From NCBI GenBank assembly GCA_009809945.1, contig WTPW01002266.1, positions 35,373 to 99,372 on the forward strand: a DNA stretch of 64,000 nucleotides, given 5' to 3'. Below are positions 1 to 11,240 of this stretch, piece by piece. The translations under genes were made by a program, and so were the position numbers. The DNA comes from Gigaspora margarita (lineage: Eukaryota > Glomeromycota > Glomeromycetes > Diversisporales > Gigasporaceae). Each line of letters starts with the position of its first letter. The stretch's first letter is position 1. The notes under the pieces were generated by a model that did not search any database, was not told where the DNA came from, and worked only from the letters and a program-made list of their open reading frames with translations.

Positions 1-120
1 ATATTAAAGGAGTATCGTGTGCCAAGCACCATTAAAAGTTACGTTTTTGATGGCTATTTGACACCGTTATCCCCAACTCTGCCTTATTATAAGGAATTAA
101 TGCAGCCTATTTTTGTGTAA
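1..120 (+). CDS. possible 3' end of an ORF cut by the window edge
   Basis: Frame 1 is open from the first base to a TAA at 118-120, giving 39 residues ending in LMQPIFV. I do not recognise the protein. The open stretch is short and the A/T content is high, so it may be chance. No splice acceptor or start can be placed because the 5' part lies outside the window. Confidence 0.2.
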   Translation: MLKEYRVPSTIKSYVFDGYLTPLSPTLPYYKELMQPIFV

Positions 121-369
121 TCAGTATGGCAATATGATTTTGTGTAAAGTTCAATCCGTATCGGTATGCGAATTGTTATAGATTGTATTACTTTATATTT
201 TGAACATTAAAATTTTTTTTAAAAAAAATATCAAATTGACAAACGAATAATTTTTCATGCTTAACTTCAACATGGGCCAATTGACATCATCGGGAACTAA
301 TAAGATTGCTGATAATTACAAAAAGGTATTGGCATAAAAAAAGGATGAACATAAGTCGTTTGTATTATA

Positions 370-1105
370 TCTTAAAGATGACGAGTTGGGGAACGCTGCT
401 GGAATGTGTAATGTTGGAAATTATGGAATTGGGGTTGAAAGGATTTCCTTAAGGCATTTTTTATTACCAAAACTCCGCAGAGATCGGAAACGCTGCTGGA
501 ACGTGTAATGTTGGATACTGTTAGGTTAAAGGAATGGATGTTGAAACGAATAAGCGTAAAGCGCACATGTATTATCAAAAAGCAGCAAAAATGGGAGATA
601 TATATGCACTCGGTGCATGTTATGAAGGAGGAATTGGAGTGGTAGAAGAGGGCGAGATGAAAGCATTCAAATATTGTCTAAAATCCGCGGAGGTGGGAGA
701 TGTTAAAGGAATAAGACTAGTTGGATATTGTTATCATTATGGAATCGGAGTCAAAGAAAATAAACATAAGGCATTCGAATATTATCAAAAGTCTGTTGAT
801 ATGGGTGATGTAATTGGAACAAATCATGTCGGCTGTTGCTATGAAAATGAAATTGGAGTTGAAGGAGATGAAGGTAAAGCAATTGAATATTATAAAAAAT
901 CTGCTAATGTGGAACATAATGTAGGGACGTATAATGTAGGATATTGTTATCATAATTGAATCAAGGCTAAATATGATGTATGTATAGCGTTCAAGTATTA
1001 TAAAAAATCAGCAGAGATGGAACACGCTAATGGAATGTACTATACCGGTGAATTTTATCAAAGGGACTCACTGTTGAAAAGAATATAAATATTGCTTTTG
1101 AATGG
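370..1105 (+). pseudogene. Sel1-repeat (TPR-like) region, degraded
   Basis: Sel1 repeats are about 36-residue helical hairpins used as protein-interaction scaffolds. The longest open part is 534-959, with repeated units of the form KAFEYYQKSVDMGD followed by VGYCYHYGIGV. Similar units read in other frames on both sides: GNAAGMCNVGNYGIGVE near 390 and AFKYYKKSAEMEHANG near 990-1030. About five to six units are visible, separated by frameshifts and stops, so this is a pseudogene rather than a short gene. Kinase N-lobe sequence starts about 80 bp downstream, suggesting the parent was a Sel1-kinase fusion, an architecture expanded in Rhizophagus-type fungi. The ATG at 534 is only the first ATG in that frame, not a credible start. 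Family assignment is strong; the gene model is not. Confidence 0.75.
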
Positions 1106-1185
1106 TATTTAAAATAAGCTACGACTGAACAAAATTCCACTAACAGAAAAAAAGAATATTTTCATTGTATGCCATATTTAAAAAT

Positions 1186-1338
1186 TTTGAAAATGTTGAA
1201 GAAATAGGAAAGGAGGCTTTTCTACAGTTTTCAAAATAAAATATTTAAAAAACCATGGATCATATGAAGAAGTGGCAATTAAGCTTGTAAAAGATTCAAA
1301 TAAAAATAGAAATCGATTTATTAAAGAAGTATTATATT
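1186..1338 (+). pseudogene. protein kinase N-lobe fragment
   Basis: The stretch reads FENVEEIGKEAF, where a glycine-rich ATP loop is expected. After a frame change it reads YEEVAIKLVKDSNKNRNRF, with the VAIK lysine that normally anchors ATP (codons near 1272-1283), and stops at TAA. The second and third loop glycines are replaced (EAF), so ATP binding would be damaged even without the frameshift. It lies just after the Sel1 remnant and is followed by the palindrome at 1391-1853. The matching C-lobe is at 2806-3312, so the two are probably halves of one TKL-like kinase gene. Family call is confident; joining the halves is inference. Confidence 0.65.
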
Positions 1339-1390
1339 AATATTTTCAAATATTTATTTTTATTTTTAAAAATTATATTTAGTTAAATAT

Positions 1391-1853
1391 ATTAATTCGT
1401 GATCCGTATACCAACCAGAGAAAATATATAGTAAAATGTGGGGAGAATTAATTAGTGTTTTTTCAAATTTCGGGAATCTGGCACTGTCAGAGCAATAGCG
1501 ACTTTTTTACTAAGCTAACCTTTCTTCTCTACTAAACGAAAGTTGTAGAGCATATTCTTGCGATTCTAATGGTGGTAAAATCATTAAAATCGGCCCAGTA
1601 AATCACAAAATATCGTTAAAAAACTTTTCGCGATATCTTGTGATCTACTGGGCTGATTTTAATGATTTTACCACCATTAGAATCGCAAGAATGTGGTGCT
1701 CTACAACTTTCGTTTAGTAGAGAAGAAAGGTTAGCTTAGTAAAAAAGTCGCTATTGCTCTGACAGTGCCAGATTCCTGAAATTTGAAAAAACACTAATTC
1801 TCCCACATTTTACTATATATTTTCTCTGGTTGGTATACGGATCACGAATTAAT
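1391..1853. mobile_element. foldback element, 463-bp near-perfect palindrome
   Basis: The first bases ATTAATTCGTGATCCGTAT are exactly reverse-complemented at the right edge. The symmetry continues inward with few mismatches for about 220 bp per arm, leaving a short loop near 1610-1640. Complementarity stops beyond 1391 and 1853. No clear target duplication and no ORF are seen. It lies between the two kinase lobes, so it may be one cause of that gene's loss. It is a foldback or MITE-type element of unknown superfamily. Confidence 0.8.
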
Positions 1854-2805
1854 GTATTTTGTGTTTTAATTGAAAGCTTGCCATAGGTTAAATCAATATT
1901 TAGGAGTATCAAGAGATGAAAAACAAATGATTACATTTTAGCGCTTATTATTGTAACGAATTAAATTCGTTAACATTTTTTTTATCATTAAATTTTTTAT
2001 TATCAATTTTTATTTGTTCTTTATTGTTCTATTTTATTCTATACATCAAACCCCGTTGTTATGTGTATTTTTCCCAAACAATATACTTTAATTAGTTATA
2101 CTAAAATGGAATTTATTAAGTGGCTTAGTGGCTTAGATGTGGAGGAATACTGGTTGTACCGCGAACTCGCGGTAAATACAGCGAACTCGCGGTAAATACA
2201 GCAAAATCGTGGTAGATACAGCGAAATCGCTGTAATAGTCGTGATAGTGGTCGCGATATGGCGGTAAATTCAGCGAATATGCTGTAATAGTTAAAAATGT
2301 ATATAAACCCCTCGACTTCAATAAAGTTTGATATGAAGTTTCATGTCAATTTTAAAATTGATATCATTGAATAAAATAAATACTTATCTTTTGAATTCAA
2401 CTTTAACCTTAATAAACCTTGTGAGACTCAATTCGACGGACTGAATTGACTTGTAACTTCGTATTGGATTATTATAACTCGAATTCTGTGTGATGAGTTT
2501 AGTTAATTCTTTTAAATTGTTCACGTGATTATAGAACTTTGTATAAATCCTTATGTCGTGATTACCCCGATTTCACATGATTATAACCCGGATCACTGAT
2601 ACTTTTAATTATATAGTTATCACCCATCATCGATATCACACATTATCCATCATCCCTTACCACCTTTACATCACAGTATCATTTCGCTTCATTAACTCTT
2701 TACCATTATTAAAACTCTCCTTTTTATTACACTTAACTCTCCCCTCATCCCGTAATCGGTTGGAGTTTGAATTGGCACTATGTCTATACTGTTTTATCGC
2801 TCTCC
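1854..2805. other. spacer between kinase fragments
   Basis: AT-rich sequence containing the minisatellite listed separately. No gene is seen. The long frame open from 2577 is credible only in its last part (from about 2806), where kinase sequence begins. Confidence 0.5.
2159..2291. repeat. 20-bp minisatellite
   Basis: A unit like GGTAAATACAGCGAACTCGC occurs about six times. The first two copies are nearly identical and later copies are increasingly diverged (AGCGAAATCGC, AGCGAATATGC). The short palindromes GCGAACTCGC and GCGAAATCGC recur within units. GC content is clearly above the surroundings. Confidence 0.75.
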
Positions 2806-3312
2806 CAATACAACCGTTACATTTTGCAAAATACGGATCATTGAGCAATTACCTTACTAATATCTTTAACTTTGAATGGAAAATCAAATTAAAATATCCA
2901 ATCTTGATCGTATTCATTTTAAAAAATGTTTACATCAAGATATTTATCCTGGAAATATTCTGAAGCATATATTACCGATCTAGGTTTATCAAAACCGTTT
3001 GATGATAAGGAAAAAGACGAATGTATTCATGGAGTTTTACCTTATATTGCACCGGAGCTCTTTCAAAATAAAAATATACTAAAGCTTCAGATATTTATTC
3101 ATTCAGAATTATCATGTAGAAATAACAACTGGTCAAAGACCTTCTAATGATTATTAATTTGATATCGACCTCGTTATAAAAATTTGTAAAGGACTACGGT
3201 CAAAATTTGACCAGGAATTCCTGATTATTATACTGAATTAGCAAATCAATGCATTGATTCGGATCCAACAAACATCTAATGAAATAATTGATAAACTGAA
3301 TAAATAGTTAGA
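2806..3312 (+). pseudogene. TKL-type protein kinase C-lobe, frameshifted
   Basis: Kinase motifs appear in order in three frames. LHFAKYGSLSNYL and FEWKIKL (2812-2890) match the hinge and helix D-E region. CLHQDIYPGNIL (about 2926-2960) is the catalytic loop: the aspartate and asparagine are present, but the usual HRD is HQD. ITDLGLSKPF (about 2975) replaces the DFG motif with DLG. GVLPYIAPELF (about 3032) is the APE motif. After further frame changes RSKFDQ and YTELANQCIDSDPTN match the C-terminal helices, followed by a stop. At least three frameshifts make it non-functional as read. The HQD and DLG variants could be ancestral to this lineage or later decay. The N-lobe lies at 1186-1338. Confidence 0.8.
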
Positions 3313-3511
3313 AATTATTGGGTATGAATTCAAAAGACAAAGATGGATGGATACCTGATAATAGAACTAATTTTGATTGTTATGTTTTTCGAAATAGAGT
3401 CGAAAATAAGAATAAACATTTAAAAATTATAATTAAAAGTCAATTTTTAGAAGGTAATGAGATTAATAAATAATTACATTAATTAAAAAAAAATATATAA
3501 AAAACGTATAT

Positions 3512-3610
3512 ACAAGTAAACCTTATAATATAACAGAAATTAATAAAAGTTTATCAAAACTGAATGCTAGTAAAACTGTAGGTATAATAGAAATACCAGA
3601 TGATATTTAA
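3512..3610 (+). other. possible C-terminal coding tail of the kinase remnant
   Basis: One frame reads TSKPYNITEINKSLSKLN, continues open, and ends in EIPDDI and TAA at 3608-3610. Its composition looks more like protein than the AT-rich surroundings. It may be the tail of the broken kinase gene. No family match is claimed. Confidence 0.25.
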
Positions 3611-4124
3611 CAAATCAATTAATTATTACTTGCTTTTATTAAGAAACTATATTTTATTATTTAGGATTATTATTTTATGCTTGTTAAATTAAACTTTATT
3701 GTAGAATTATTAATTATTTAATTGACTTAATAAAATTAAGCAATTTTTTATATTAATTAAAAAATTTATTAAACTAGGAACTGGAAACCAGTGTAAGTCC
3801 AGAGCACAAGAAAAAGGGCTTGAATTAAAAATTTATTGACATTTATGATTATCATGATGACCAATCAGCATTCATAAAAACGGATGGTGTGAAGGTGTTG
3901 GCAATCGGCTAATCAAATAAATACAACTAACAACACCAATATCTAACTAAACCAATCTTTAATACTCTAGCAAGACTTTTGATCCTTGAATTGGTAGGCA
4001 GAAAGAGGCGTGGAAGATTTGGTCCAAGTCTCGTGGTTCTTTTAGGGTCTTGTGGTAATGATGTTGGATTCGATCATTAATTGACTTAATGATATCACAT
4101 GATCACAGAATTAGGTAGATACAG
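3611..4124. other. non-coding flank of the Gypsy element
   Basis: No ORF, RNA gene or clear repeat seen. The sequence ends at the left LTR. The five bases before the LTR (TACAG) are not repeated after the right LTR (ATGGA), so no target duplication is visible. Confidence 0.5.
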
Positions 4125-4675
4125 TGTTACCCTTGCATACAGACCCCTGCTGTATGTAATAGTAGGTAACGGGTATACTGCGTTAGATGTACCGATTGGC
4201 TATATGTGCCACATATGACAGATGTGCCACATGTGACTGAGGTGTCGCATGTGATAGATGTGTCAGATGTTGTAATAGAGGCATAAGGGATTGATGTGAT
4301 GGAATTGGCATAAGGGACCAATATGATAGAAGAAGCATAAATGATAGATTATCCTTTATAACCCAATACCCACATGTACTTATTAGTTAATAGCTTCTTA
4401 TAAATATGGGTGATAACTGCTCCACTTTGTAAGGCATGTTTGCCAACACGCTTTTTTATTATTAATAAAAGACATATTTATACAAATCAATTTTATAAAA
4501 TACATCACACACTCTTTCGAATTGCCAAATTATTATCAACATAAACCCTCTCGCTCGTCTATATACTAACAACTACAATATACCATAGCAAGTTTTGTGT
4601 CTCTGTGCTTATGTGACTCCCTGTCGATAGTTGCTCTGTTAGCCTTGATTTTTGAGAGGTATTCGAAGGTTAACA
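4125..4675 (+). repeat. left LTR of Gypsy element
   Basis: It starts TGTTA and ends TAACA, the short inverted repeat expected of LTR ends. It is colinear with 11999-12553 throughout. A TATA-like TTCTTATAAATATGG near 4391-4405 and AATAAAAG near 4464 are candidate promoter and polyadenylation signals. Confidence 0.92.
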
Positions 4676-4677
4676 AT

Positions 4678-4695
4678 TGGTAGTGACTGTGAGAT
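4678..4695 (+). other. candidate primer-binding site
   Basis: TGGTAGTGACTGTGAG begins two bases after the LTR. The initial TGG would pair with the CCA end of a tRNA. The primer tRNA cannot be named without a tRNA set from the same genome. Confidence 0.5.
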
Positions 4696-4859
4696 TCAAA
4701 AAGTGAATCGACAAGAAATCCTCAGTGCGAGTTCAGATAAGTCACTCTATGTGTACAGCCATATTAGATTCTGTGTGAATCAACAAGGAAATTTAGAGTT
4801 AAAAAATAAATAAATAGAATAACAGGTATATATATATATAACAAGAAAATAGATCAGTC

Positions 4860-5767
4860 ATGGATTTTGTGCAGTTACAACAACTCCTCAAGCAAGTGAC
4901 AGACAGTTTCAAAGAGGTTGCTGATGAGTTCAAATGAACAACACCTGTTAGTGTAAAGGAATTAAATATTATAAAGGTAGAATTATTCTATGGTAAGGAG
5001 GAAGAGAATTCAACTAAGTGGATAGATATGTTTGAAAAAGCTGCTATGGCCAATAATTAGAAGAATATCAGAAAGATTGAGATTTCTTTTGGTTATTTAT
5101 TCAGGGCTACCACATACAGTAATGATGATGTCAAGAGTACTATTACTAGCTGGGCTAATGCGGAAGATACCTCATTTGTCACTTTGTTCAACAAATGTTT
5201 TGCAACCCTCGAACAAAAAAATAAATGGCATAATGAGCTTTATAACATGGAGCAAAGGAGGAATAAACGTATCTGAATATGTAGTCAAATTTAAACATCT
5301 CAAGAAGAAGGTGGACCCCAGAGATAAACTACCTAATGATTATGTCGTTCAGCTATTCTTGTCAGGGTTTATCAAGAAATTGCTATGTATACTGTGATGA
5401 AGGCCCTCAGACCTTAGAAGAAGCCATCAAAGTGGCTGAACAAGTTAGGGCCAGAAAATACTATAGGAAGAACAACTTAGATGATGGGAAGGCTCAGGAA
5501 AGAAAATTAGCTAACAATATAGACCTTTTATCATGAAAAATGCAACAAATGTCTTTGAATTACACATATTTTACCTTAGCAATTATATCAAGATGACTAT
5601 AACCCCAACCATTCTCCCCCTAGGCCAAATGCACAGATCAAAGGCCTCAAAAATCATTGATGCTATGCATGTGGGGAGAAGGGTCACCTGGCACACAGTT
5701 GTAGAAACAAGTGGACCCCCTGGATTGGACCTGGCAATCCCAGTGGTCAAGAAAGTAAAAGAGTAAA
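4860..5767 (+). pseudogene. gag: gag with CCHC zinc knuckle, broken
   Basis: The ATG at 4860 opens MDFVQLQQLLKQVTDSF but the frame stops at 4935. Gag-like sequence continues in several frames: STKWIDMFEKAAMA near 5012, ISEYVVKFKHLKKKVDP near 5268 and LEEAIKVAEQVRARKYY near 5415, matching the retrotransposon gag domain. A classic CX2CX4HX4C knuckle, CYACGEKGHLAHSC, is encoded at 5661-5701 in a different frame from the ORF around it. Gag would package element RNA in virus-like particles in the cytoplasm. Several stops and frameshifts rule out a working protein. Confidence 0.88.
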
Positions 5768-6129
5768 TATGGCCTGGGTAAACACAGGCAGTAATTACTT
5801 CTCTGATAAAGAACAGGTATACGCCAGAACTAGGGAGCATCCCAAACCGTATAATACTAATAGGAGAGGTCTTAAGAAAAGAAGATCAGAGTTACAGAAG
5901 AAATTCAACTTAAGAAGCTGTGTAAAGTTGGCCCTATGCAAGTAAAAAATGAGCACCCACCCAAGGAACCCCTGAAAAAAGTTAAGACCAAAGAGACAGC
6001 TATCAGTAATCAGCTGAGTTATGCAGGCTAGTGCAACTATTGCACAGATGCTGCAGTATCCCAACCAAAGAAAAAACCTTGCCAAAATATTATGCTGCAG
6101 TTCCCAGCCTGCTAAAACTACTAACGCTA

Positions 6130-6560
6130 ACCACATGACAAATGAGAGATATTCTAGAACATGCCAAACTACTGTAGCAAAATGTCACATGCAAATCCAA
6201 GGAAATCCTATGGTGGCAATTCTTGACTCTGGGTCAGCAGTAAGTATTATCACAAACAGGCTAAGGAAAAAGTTAGGCCTTGGTATCAACACACCCTCCA
6301 AAATAGTGGTGGTTACTGCAATAGTCAGAAAGAAAGGGCTCTGGAGTGAATAAATGAAGTAAAATTGATCATACAAGGCATACTCATACCTATTCCACTT
6401 TAAGTAATAAAGTCACCAGATGAGACCCTCTTGTTGGCACTGACTGGTTCAAAATGGTACAAGCACGATAGGATTTTAATGCCAGAACTCTAAGGGTAAA
6501 GTATGGAGGGAAGAGAATGGTAGTGCTAACTACTCACCTAGACAGCTAACCCCTAGCGAT
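6130..6560 (+). pseudogene. retropepsin-like aspartic protease region
   Basis: VAILDSGSAVSIITNRL at about 6213-6263 carries the DSG active-site triad (DT/SG) with the usual hydrophobic flanks. The frame stops at 6353. Downstream, in other frames, GILIPIPL and GTDWFKM-like sequence match the rest of the domain and the link to RT. The enzyme would cut the Gag-Pol polyprotein. It is interrupted and not separable as a gene. Confidence 0.8.
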
Positions 6561-7044
6561 CAACAAGGCAAAAGAGTCAGATAACACAGATAACCTGATA
6601 GAAGAACTTGAGTTTGAGTAACAAAAAGTGCAGAAATGTGAAACATATTACTCGGAAGGGTGGGAATGTAAAATAAAAATAAAGTCACGTGCAAAGTTCA
6701 GATAGAGGATAACCTGGCCATATACCTGACTGAAATTGACCCTAGTGGCCCTGTTGCTCCAGTAGGCTGGGCACACCTAGATGTGGACAAAAAGTTAGTG
6801 GTAGAAGAATTGTTAGAAGACAATAAAGAGGCCTTCGCAAAAAATATTGCAGAAGAAGGTCAAACTTTAGGGCTCAGTTGTACAAACCTAATTTACCATG
6901 AAATAAATACCAGTATAGCCAGACCTGTTAAACAAACCTACTACCAGACATCAAGGAATGAACAGAAGTTCTTGCATAAGGAAATTCAAGCTATGGAAGA
7001 GAAGGGTGTCATTAGAAAATATAAGGACAGCTCTTGGGCCTCGC

Positions 7045-7222
7045 AGGACCCTGAATAATCTATGTGGGGTTATATTTGAGGATCATAGTAAAAATTTTTT
7101 CTGTTAGCGGGTCTACTTTGGTATATATCAGCTACATTTCAACCATCAGGTACCAGCTTTGGTATCGGTTTCCAATTTTCGAAATGTAAGCTTTCCAAAA
7201 AACATTTTTCGAACAGACACTC

Positions 7223-7257
<35 letters not shown>

Positions 7258-7614
7258 NNNNNNNNNNNNNNNNNNNNNNNNNNNNNNNNNNNNNNNNNNN
7301 NNNNNNNNNNNNNNNNNNNNNNNNNNNNNNNNNNNNNNNNNNNNNNNNNNNNNNNNNNNNNNNNNNNNNNNNNNNNNNNNAAAAAAAAAAAAAAACATCC
7401 CGATACTCACCATTCCCAATACCGCTTTTCAAATATAACATTTGAAAAAATTACCCTGTTACCATTTTTTCAAATATACTCATTTTGCCCATTATCCGTT
7501 TTCAAATATAACCTTTTTACCCAATACCTACTTTTCAAATATAACCTTTTTAAAAAAATGGCCCTCTGTTAGCGATTTTTCAAATATGACATTACATAGA
7601 TTGTTCGGGGTCCT
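7045..7614. mobile_element. TIR element with 8-bp target duplication, inserted in RT
   Basis: Ends are AGGACCCTGAATAATCTATG and, reverse-complemented from the right, AGGACCCCGAACAATCTATG. The host 8-mer GGCCTCGC occurs immediately before (7037-7044) and after (7615-7622), and removing the element plus one copy restores the RT reading frame from WAS to SPLVVV. The interior has several spaced copies of TTTTCAAATATAACC, an A-rich tract and a 123-base N gap (7258-7380), so true length is unknown. No transposase ORF is seen. An 8-bp duplication suggests hAT-like transposition. A shorter relative lies at 11517-11695. Confidence 0.9.
7258..7380. other. assembly gap (123 N)
   Basis: A run of N flanked by homopolymer A on both sides, inside the TIR element. 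ORFs drawn across it are meaningless. Confidence 1.
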
Positions 7615-8760
7615 GGCCTCGCCATTGGTAGTGGTGCCTAAGAAGAATAGTAAAAGAAGATTATGTGTCGACTATAGGAAGCTAAACAGTGCAACCAAAA
7701 AGGACATATATCCCCTATCTTGGATCAGAGAAGTTCTAGAAGCTTTCTACGGTGCACAGTAGTTCTTGAGTCTGAACTTGGCCAGTAGTTACTGGAAGTG
7801 GCCATGTGGGAAGAAAACAAAAGGAAAATGATCTTTATAACCAAATTTGGCACTTACAAATTTAACGTAATGCCATTTGGCTTATGTAATGCCCTAGCCA
7901 CATTTTAAAAACCCATGGACAAAGTACTACATGAATTCAAGAACAAGTTCATGGTGGTATATTTGGACGTTATCACTATGTATTCAAAAACCTTTGATAA
8001 TCACATGCGGTACCTCAAGGAGGTTTTCTCATTACTAAAAGGAGCAAAATTAAAATTGAATAAAGAAAAATACCATTTCTTTAGGCTAGAAATAAAGTTC
8101 CTCAGGCATGTGGTAAATAAATAAGGAATTCTACCTGATGAAGACAAGTTGTTGAAAGTTAAGAACTTTCCTGTACCCTTAAACCTACATCAACTAAGAG
8201 CTTTTCTAGGCCTTGCAGCATATTACCGTCAATTTATAAAGGACTTTTCGAAGATAGCATGGCCTTTACACGACCTATTGAAAAAGGATAAAGTTTATGA
8301 ATAGGGGAGAGAACAACAAGAAGCCTTCAAAATATTAAAACAAAAGCTAATTATAGCCCTGATTCTACACTACCCTGATTTCTTGCAGCCTTTTTTTTAC
8401 ATACTGATGCTTTGGGCACCAGGTTAGGGGCTGTATTGGCTCAAATTTTGGAAGATAAAAAGGAATATATAGTGGCCTATGTGAGCAGAAGTTTCACAAG
8501 AGCAGAGCGAAATTATCACGTGACAGAACTCGAATGTTTAGCAGTGGTTTGGGCAGTCGAACATTTCTATTTGTACTTAGGTACCACCCACTTCCACTTG
8601 GTCACAGACCACTCCGACCTTAATTGGCTCCTGACTTCAGTGCTAAAAGGCAAACATGCATAGTGGTACTATGTCTGGAACCCTATAATTTTACAATTAT
8701 CTACTGTGCCGGAAGAAAATGTAGCAATGCCAATGCATTATCGAGAATAAATGAACCTGA

Positions 8761-10215
8761 GAAGGAGGTAGAAGTAAAAGCATTAGTAATTAGTTTGAAT
8801 GAACAAGATAAGGGAATAGACAAGAAAGAAAAATTAATAAAGAAACTCATCTCAAGAAGAAAAGGAATATTAGCCCTCTTTAGAATAAGTACCCACATGT
8901 CAAAACCCTTAGGTATAGAGGTCAGTGCATCCACTTCAGTAATACCTACCATGTATACAAACATAGAAGGTTGGTGGCCATTATGCTATGGTCAAATTAG
9001 ACCTTGTACAACCTGTATATCTCTATCACTTCTATAATTATCAATTAATCACCATTGAATCTGAGCAAATTGTAGTACTGCATAAACAATTGTTAGAAGT
9101 GCCCAACAAGAACTACTATAAAAAAGGATTCAAAATGAATTAGACATGAACAAAGGAACTAAGCGAAGAATTAATTGGAATTGCATGAAATTGTGGATAT
9201 GATAAAAGAAATAAAAGCAGAAGAGGAAGAAGAGGTCCCAGTATGCATGATGAATGTGGCCTATGAACCAATGTCTCCAATATCTGAGGAAGTAATGCCC
9301 ACAACTAGCGATGACGAGAAGAGACCTAACCCTGATACAAGAAGCAGTGCACAAGAAGTTGAGAGGTCTGAATCCACTCCTGTACTTATCTTTGAATTAA
9401 TGAGTTCAAGGCACCGCCGGAGCCTGATATTCATCAAGTCTTGCATAGACCACAGGCATAAATATTTCCTTTACCTCTACTCTACCCTTGGCACCCATTA
9501 TGCAGCCAGGCCATTGGACCTTAGATGGGCTATGTACCAAATGTGAATTTGTCACTTTGCCTTTAGTGGCAAATGATCCAATAGAACTGATCACTCTTTA
9601 GTGATGGGTTGCAGAAGGAGCTTGACAAGCAGAGTTGGATGTGAATGCTATCCAAAGAAGTAGCTTTACTGCCAAAATTATAGAAGAATTAACTGCCAGA
9701 GACCTAGAATTGGACCTATCGTAAATTAAGTCACTAATTAATTAATAATAAAAAAAAAAGAACACTCAACTTATACACAAAGTACAATAAATAGATAGAT
9801 ATTACCTATTTCTTTGAAGTTGCAGGTGTGTCTATATATATATAAAAAAAAAAAAGGATATGGGTAGCAACGCGGACATGACATTCAAAAGCTGGTCACA
9901 ACACCAATGTGCGAGGAAGGGCACATTGAGAAAAGTTAATAACTAGTATAAACTATAAAAAAAAAATACTTAAAGACACAAGCCAAACTTGACCTACAGA
10001 AGCGCCTAAATTTGAGGAAACAAATCCAGCTGAGGTACTGGTGTCCTGGCAATCAACATCGAAATAAATCAAAAGAAATATAAACAACTATAGCTATACT
10101 TGAAGACAAATAGTCTTCCCCATGACCTATGCCCAGAATGACAAATAAAAATCCAATCTAAGAGCCGCTTCTTCAAATATAAGAATGGACTCCTATATAA
10201 AAAGAATAGGAGGAA
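8761..10215 (+). pseudogene. Gypsy linker between RNase H and integrase, acidic, degraded
   Basis: After RNase H the frame continues to 9037 with no recognised domain. From 9175 an acidic stretch (IKEIKAEEEEEVPVCMMN, then EPMSPISEEVMPTTSDDE) reads open and later shifts frame. Between 9740 and 9990 are A-rich and TATATA runs. This kind of acidic spacer is found between RNase H and integrase in some fungal Gypsy elements; its role is unknown. No other gene is seen. Confidence 0.6.
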
Positions 10216-11240
10216 GCAAGCAAAAGAAAAATTGTTGAAAGTTGTTATGACCGGTGAAGTAAAGCATTACCATACCTGATGCACAACCATCCCACAAGCA
10301 GACACTTTGGGGTCGTTGGAATGTTTGAAAAATAAAAGAGATTTATTACTGGCCACAGATGTACAAGGATATTCATGTGTATATTAATACATGCCATAGC
10401 TGTCAATTATGTGGAAGAAAGTGTAATAACGGACCATTATAGCCCATACCTGTAGGGTCCCCTTTTCAGAGAATAGGTATTGACATAGTAGGACCATTGC
10501 CTATAACTGCACGAGGCAATCGATACATAGTTGTTACCACTGACTATGCCACAAAATGGCCGAGGCAAAGCCTATACCTGTAGTAAATTTCTAGCAAGTC
10601 TCGAAGTTCATATTCAAAGATGTTATTTGCTGCCATGCGTATACTGAGCTAATTCTATCTGATGGAGGAACCCAGTTTAGGAATGAGGTAGTTAAAGAAT
10701 TACTAGAAATCTTCCAAATAAAGCATTTATTTTCTACACCTTACCATCTCCAAACAAACAGGTTGGTAGAATGATTTAATTGTACTCTGTGTAAATCCTT
10801 AGCAAAATCTGTCACAAGAGCAAGAATGGAACTCATTTATACTGTCCACATTGTTTGTTTATAGAACAATGAAACAAGCCACTACAAAAATTGAACCATT
10901 TTATTTAACCTATAGCAGGTGGCCAAGGTTCCCCTGCCAAATATCAGATGATGTTCTAGAAAAAAATTTACTAGATCAACTATTCAAACTAGAAAACAAA
11001 TTAATAGAGAAAAGATTAGTGGCCAATCAAAGAATTAAGAAAAAAAAGTTAAAACAAAAAGAAAAGTTTAATAAAAAATTATCTAAAATCGATACTATCC
11101 AAATTGGGGATAAGGTCCTATTATTTGATGCAGTCCTAGATTAATAGCATACGGGAAAACTATGACCCAAGTGGAAAGGCCTGTATTACATACACAATAT
11201 ACCCTTTTCAGGAGTATACAAACTGTAAACTATACAGGAA
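10216..11240 (+). pseudogene. integrase: zinc-binding domain, catalytic core and C-terminal region
   Basis: The HHCC domain reads HNHP then HFGVVGMF, YYWPQMYKDIHVYI and CHSCQLC (10270-10415). The core has the first aspartate in QRIGIDIVGPLP near 10482, the second in LILSDGGTQFRNEV near 10650 and the glutamate in NRLVE near 10770, directly followed by a stop. The frame open at 10851-11142 reads FVYRTMKQATTKIEPFYLTY and then a basic segment ending IGDKVLLFDAVLD. WKGLYYIHNI follows in another frame. Together these form the DD35E integrase that would insert the cDNA. Multiple stops and frame changes inactivate it. Confidence 0.9.

Larger units (their letters stand above)
6720..8760 (+). pseudogene. 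pol: reverse transcriptase and RNase H, split by a TIR element
   Basis: RT begins with the Gypsy-type segment HEINTSIARPVKQTYYQ and EIQAMEEKGVIRKYKDSSWAS, ending at 7043. It resumes after the inserted element at 7623 with SPLVVVPKKNSKRRLCVDYRK. VMPFGLCNALATF follows near 7870. The catalytic box reads YLDV at 7960-7971 instead of YLDD, so the second metal-binding aspartate is lost. RNase H follows: TDALGTRLGAVLAQ near 8404, YVSRSFTRAERNYHVTELEC and a NANALSR end near 8740. Stops at 7760, 8122, 8302 and 8660 break the frame. The protein would copy element RNA into DNA and degrade the RNA strand. Confidence 0.92.

Noticed and set aside
717-953. Minus-strand open frame opposite the Sel1 repeats
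   Set aside because: It is a shadow of the Sel1 coding frame with no motif of its own.
5583-6136. Two minus-strand frames of 85 and 113 codons in the Gypsy element
   Set aside because: They lie opposite gag and protease coding sequence and have no domain.
7132-7441. Two minus-strand open frames of 95-100 codons
   Set aside because: They run through the N gap and poly-A and contain mostly undefined residues.
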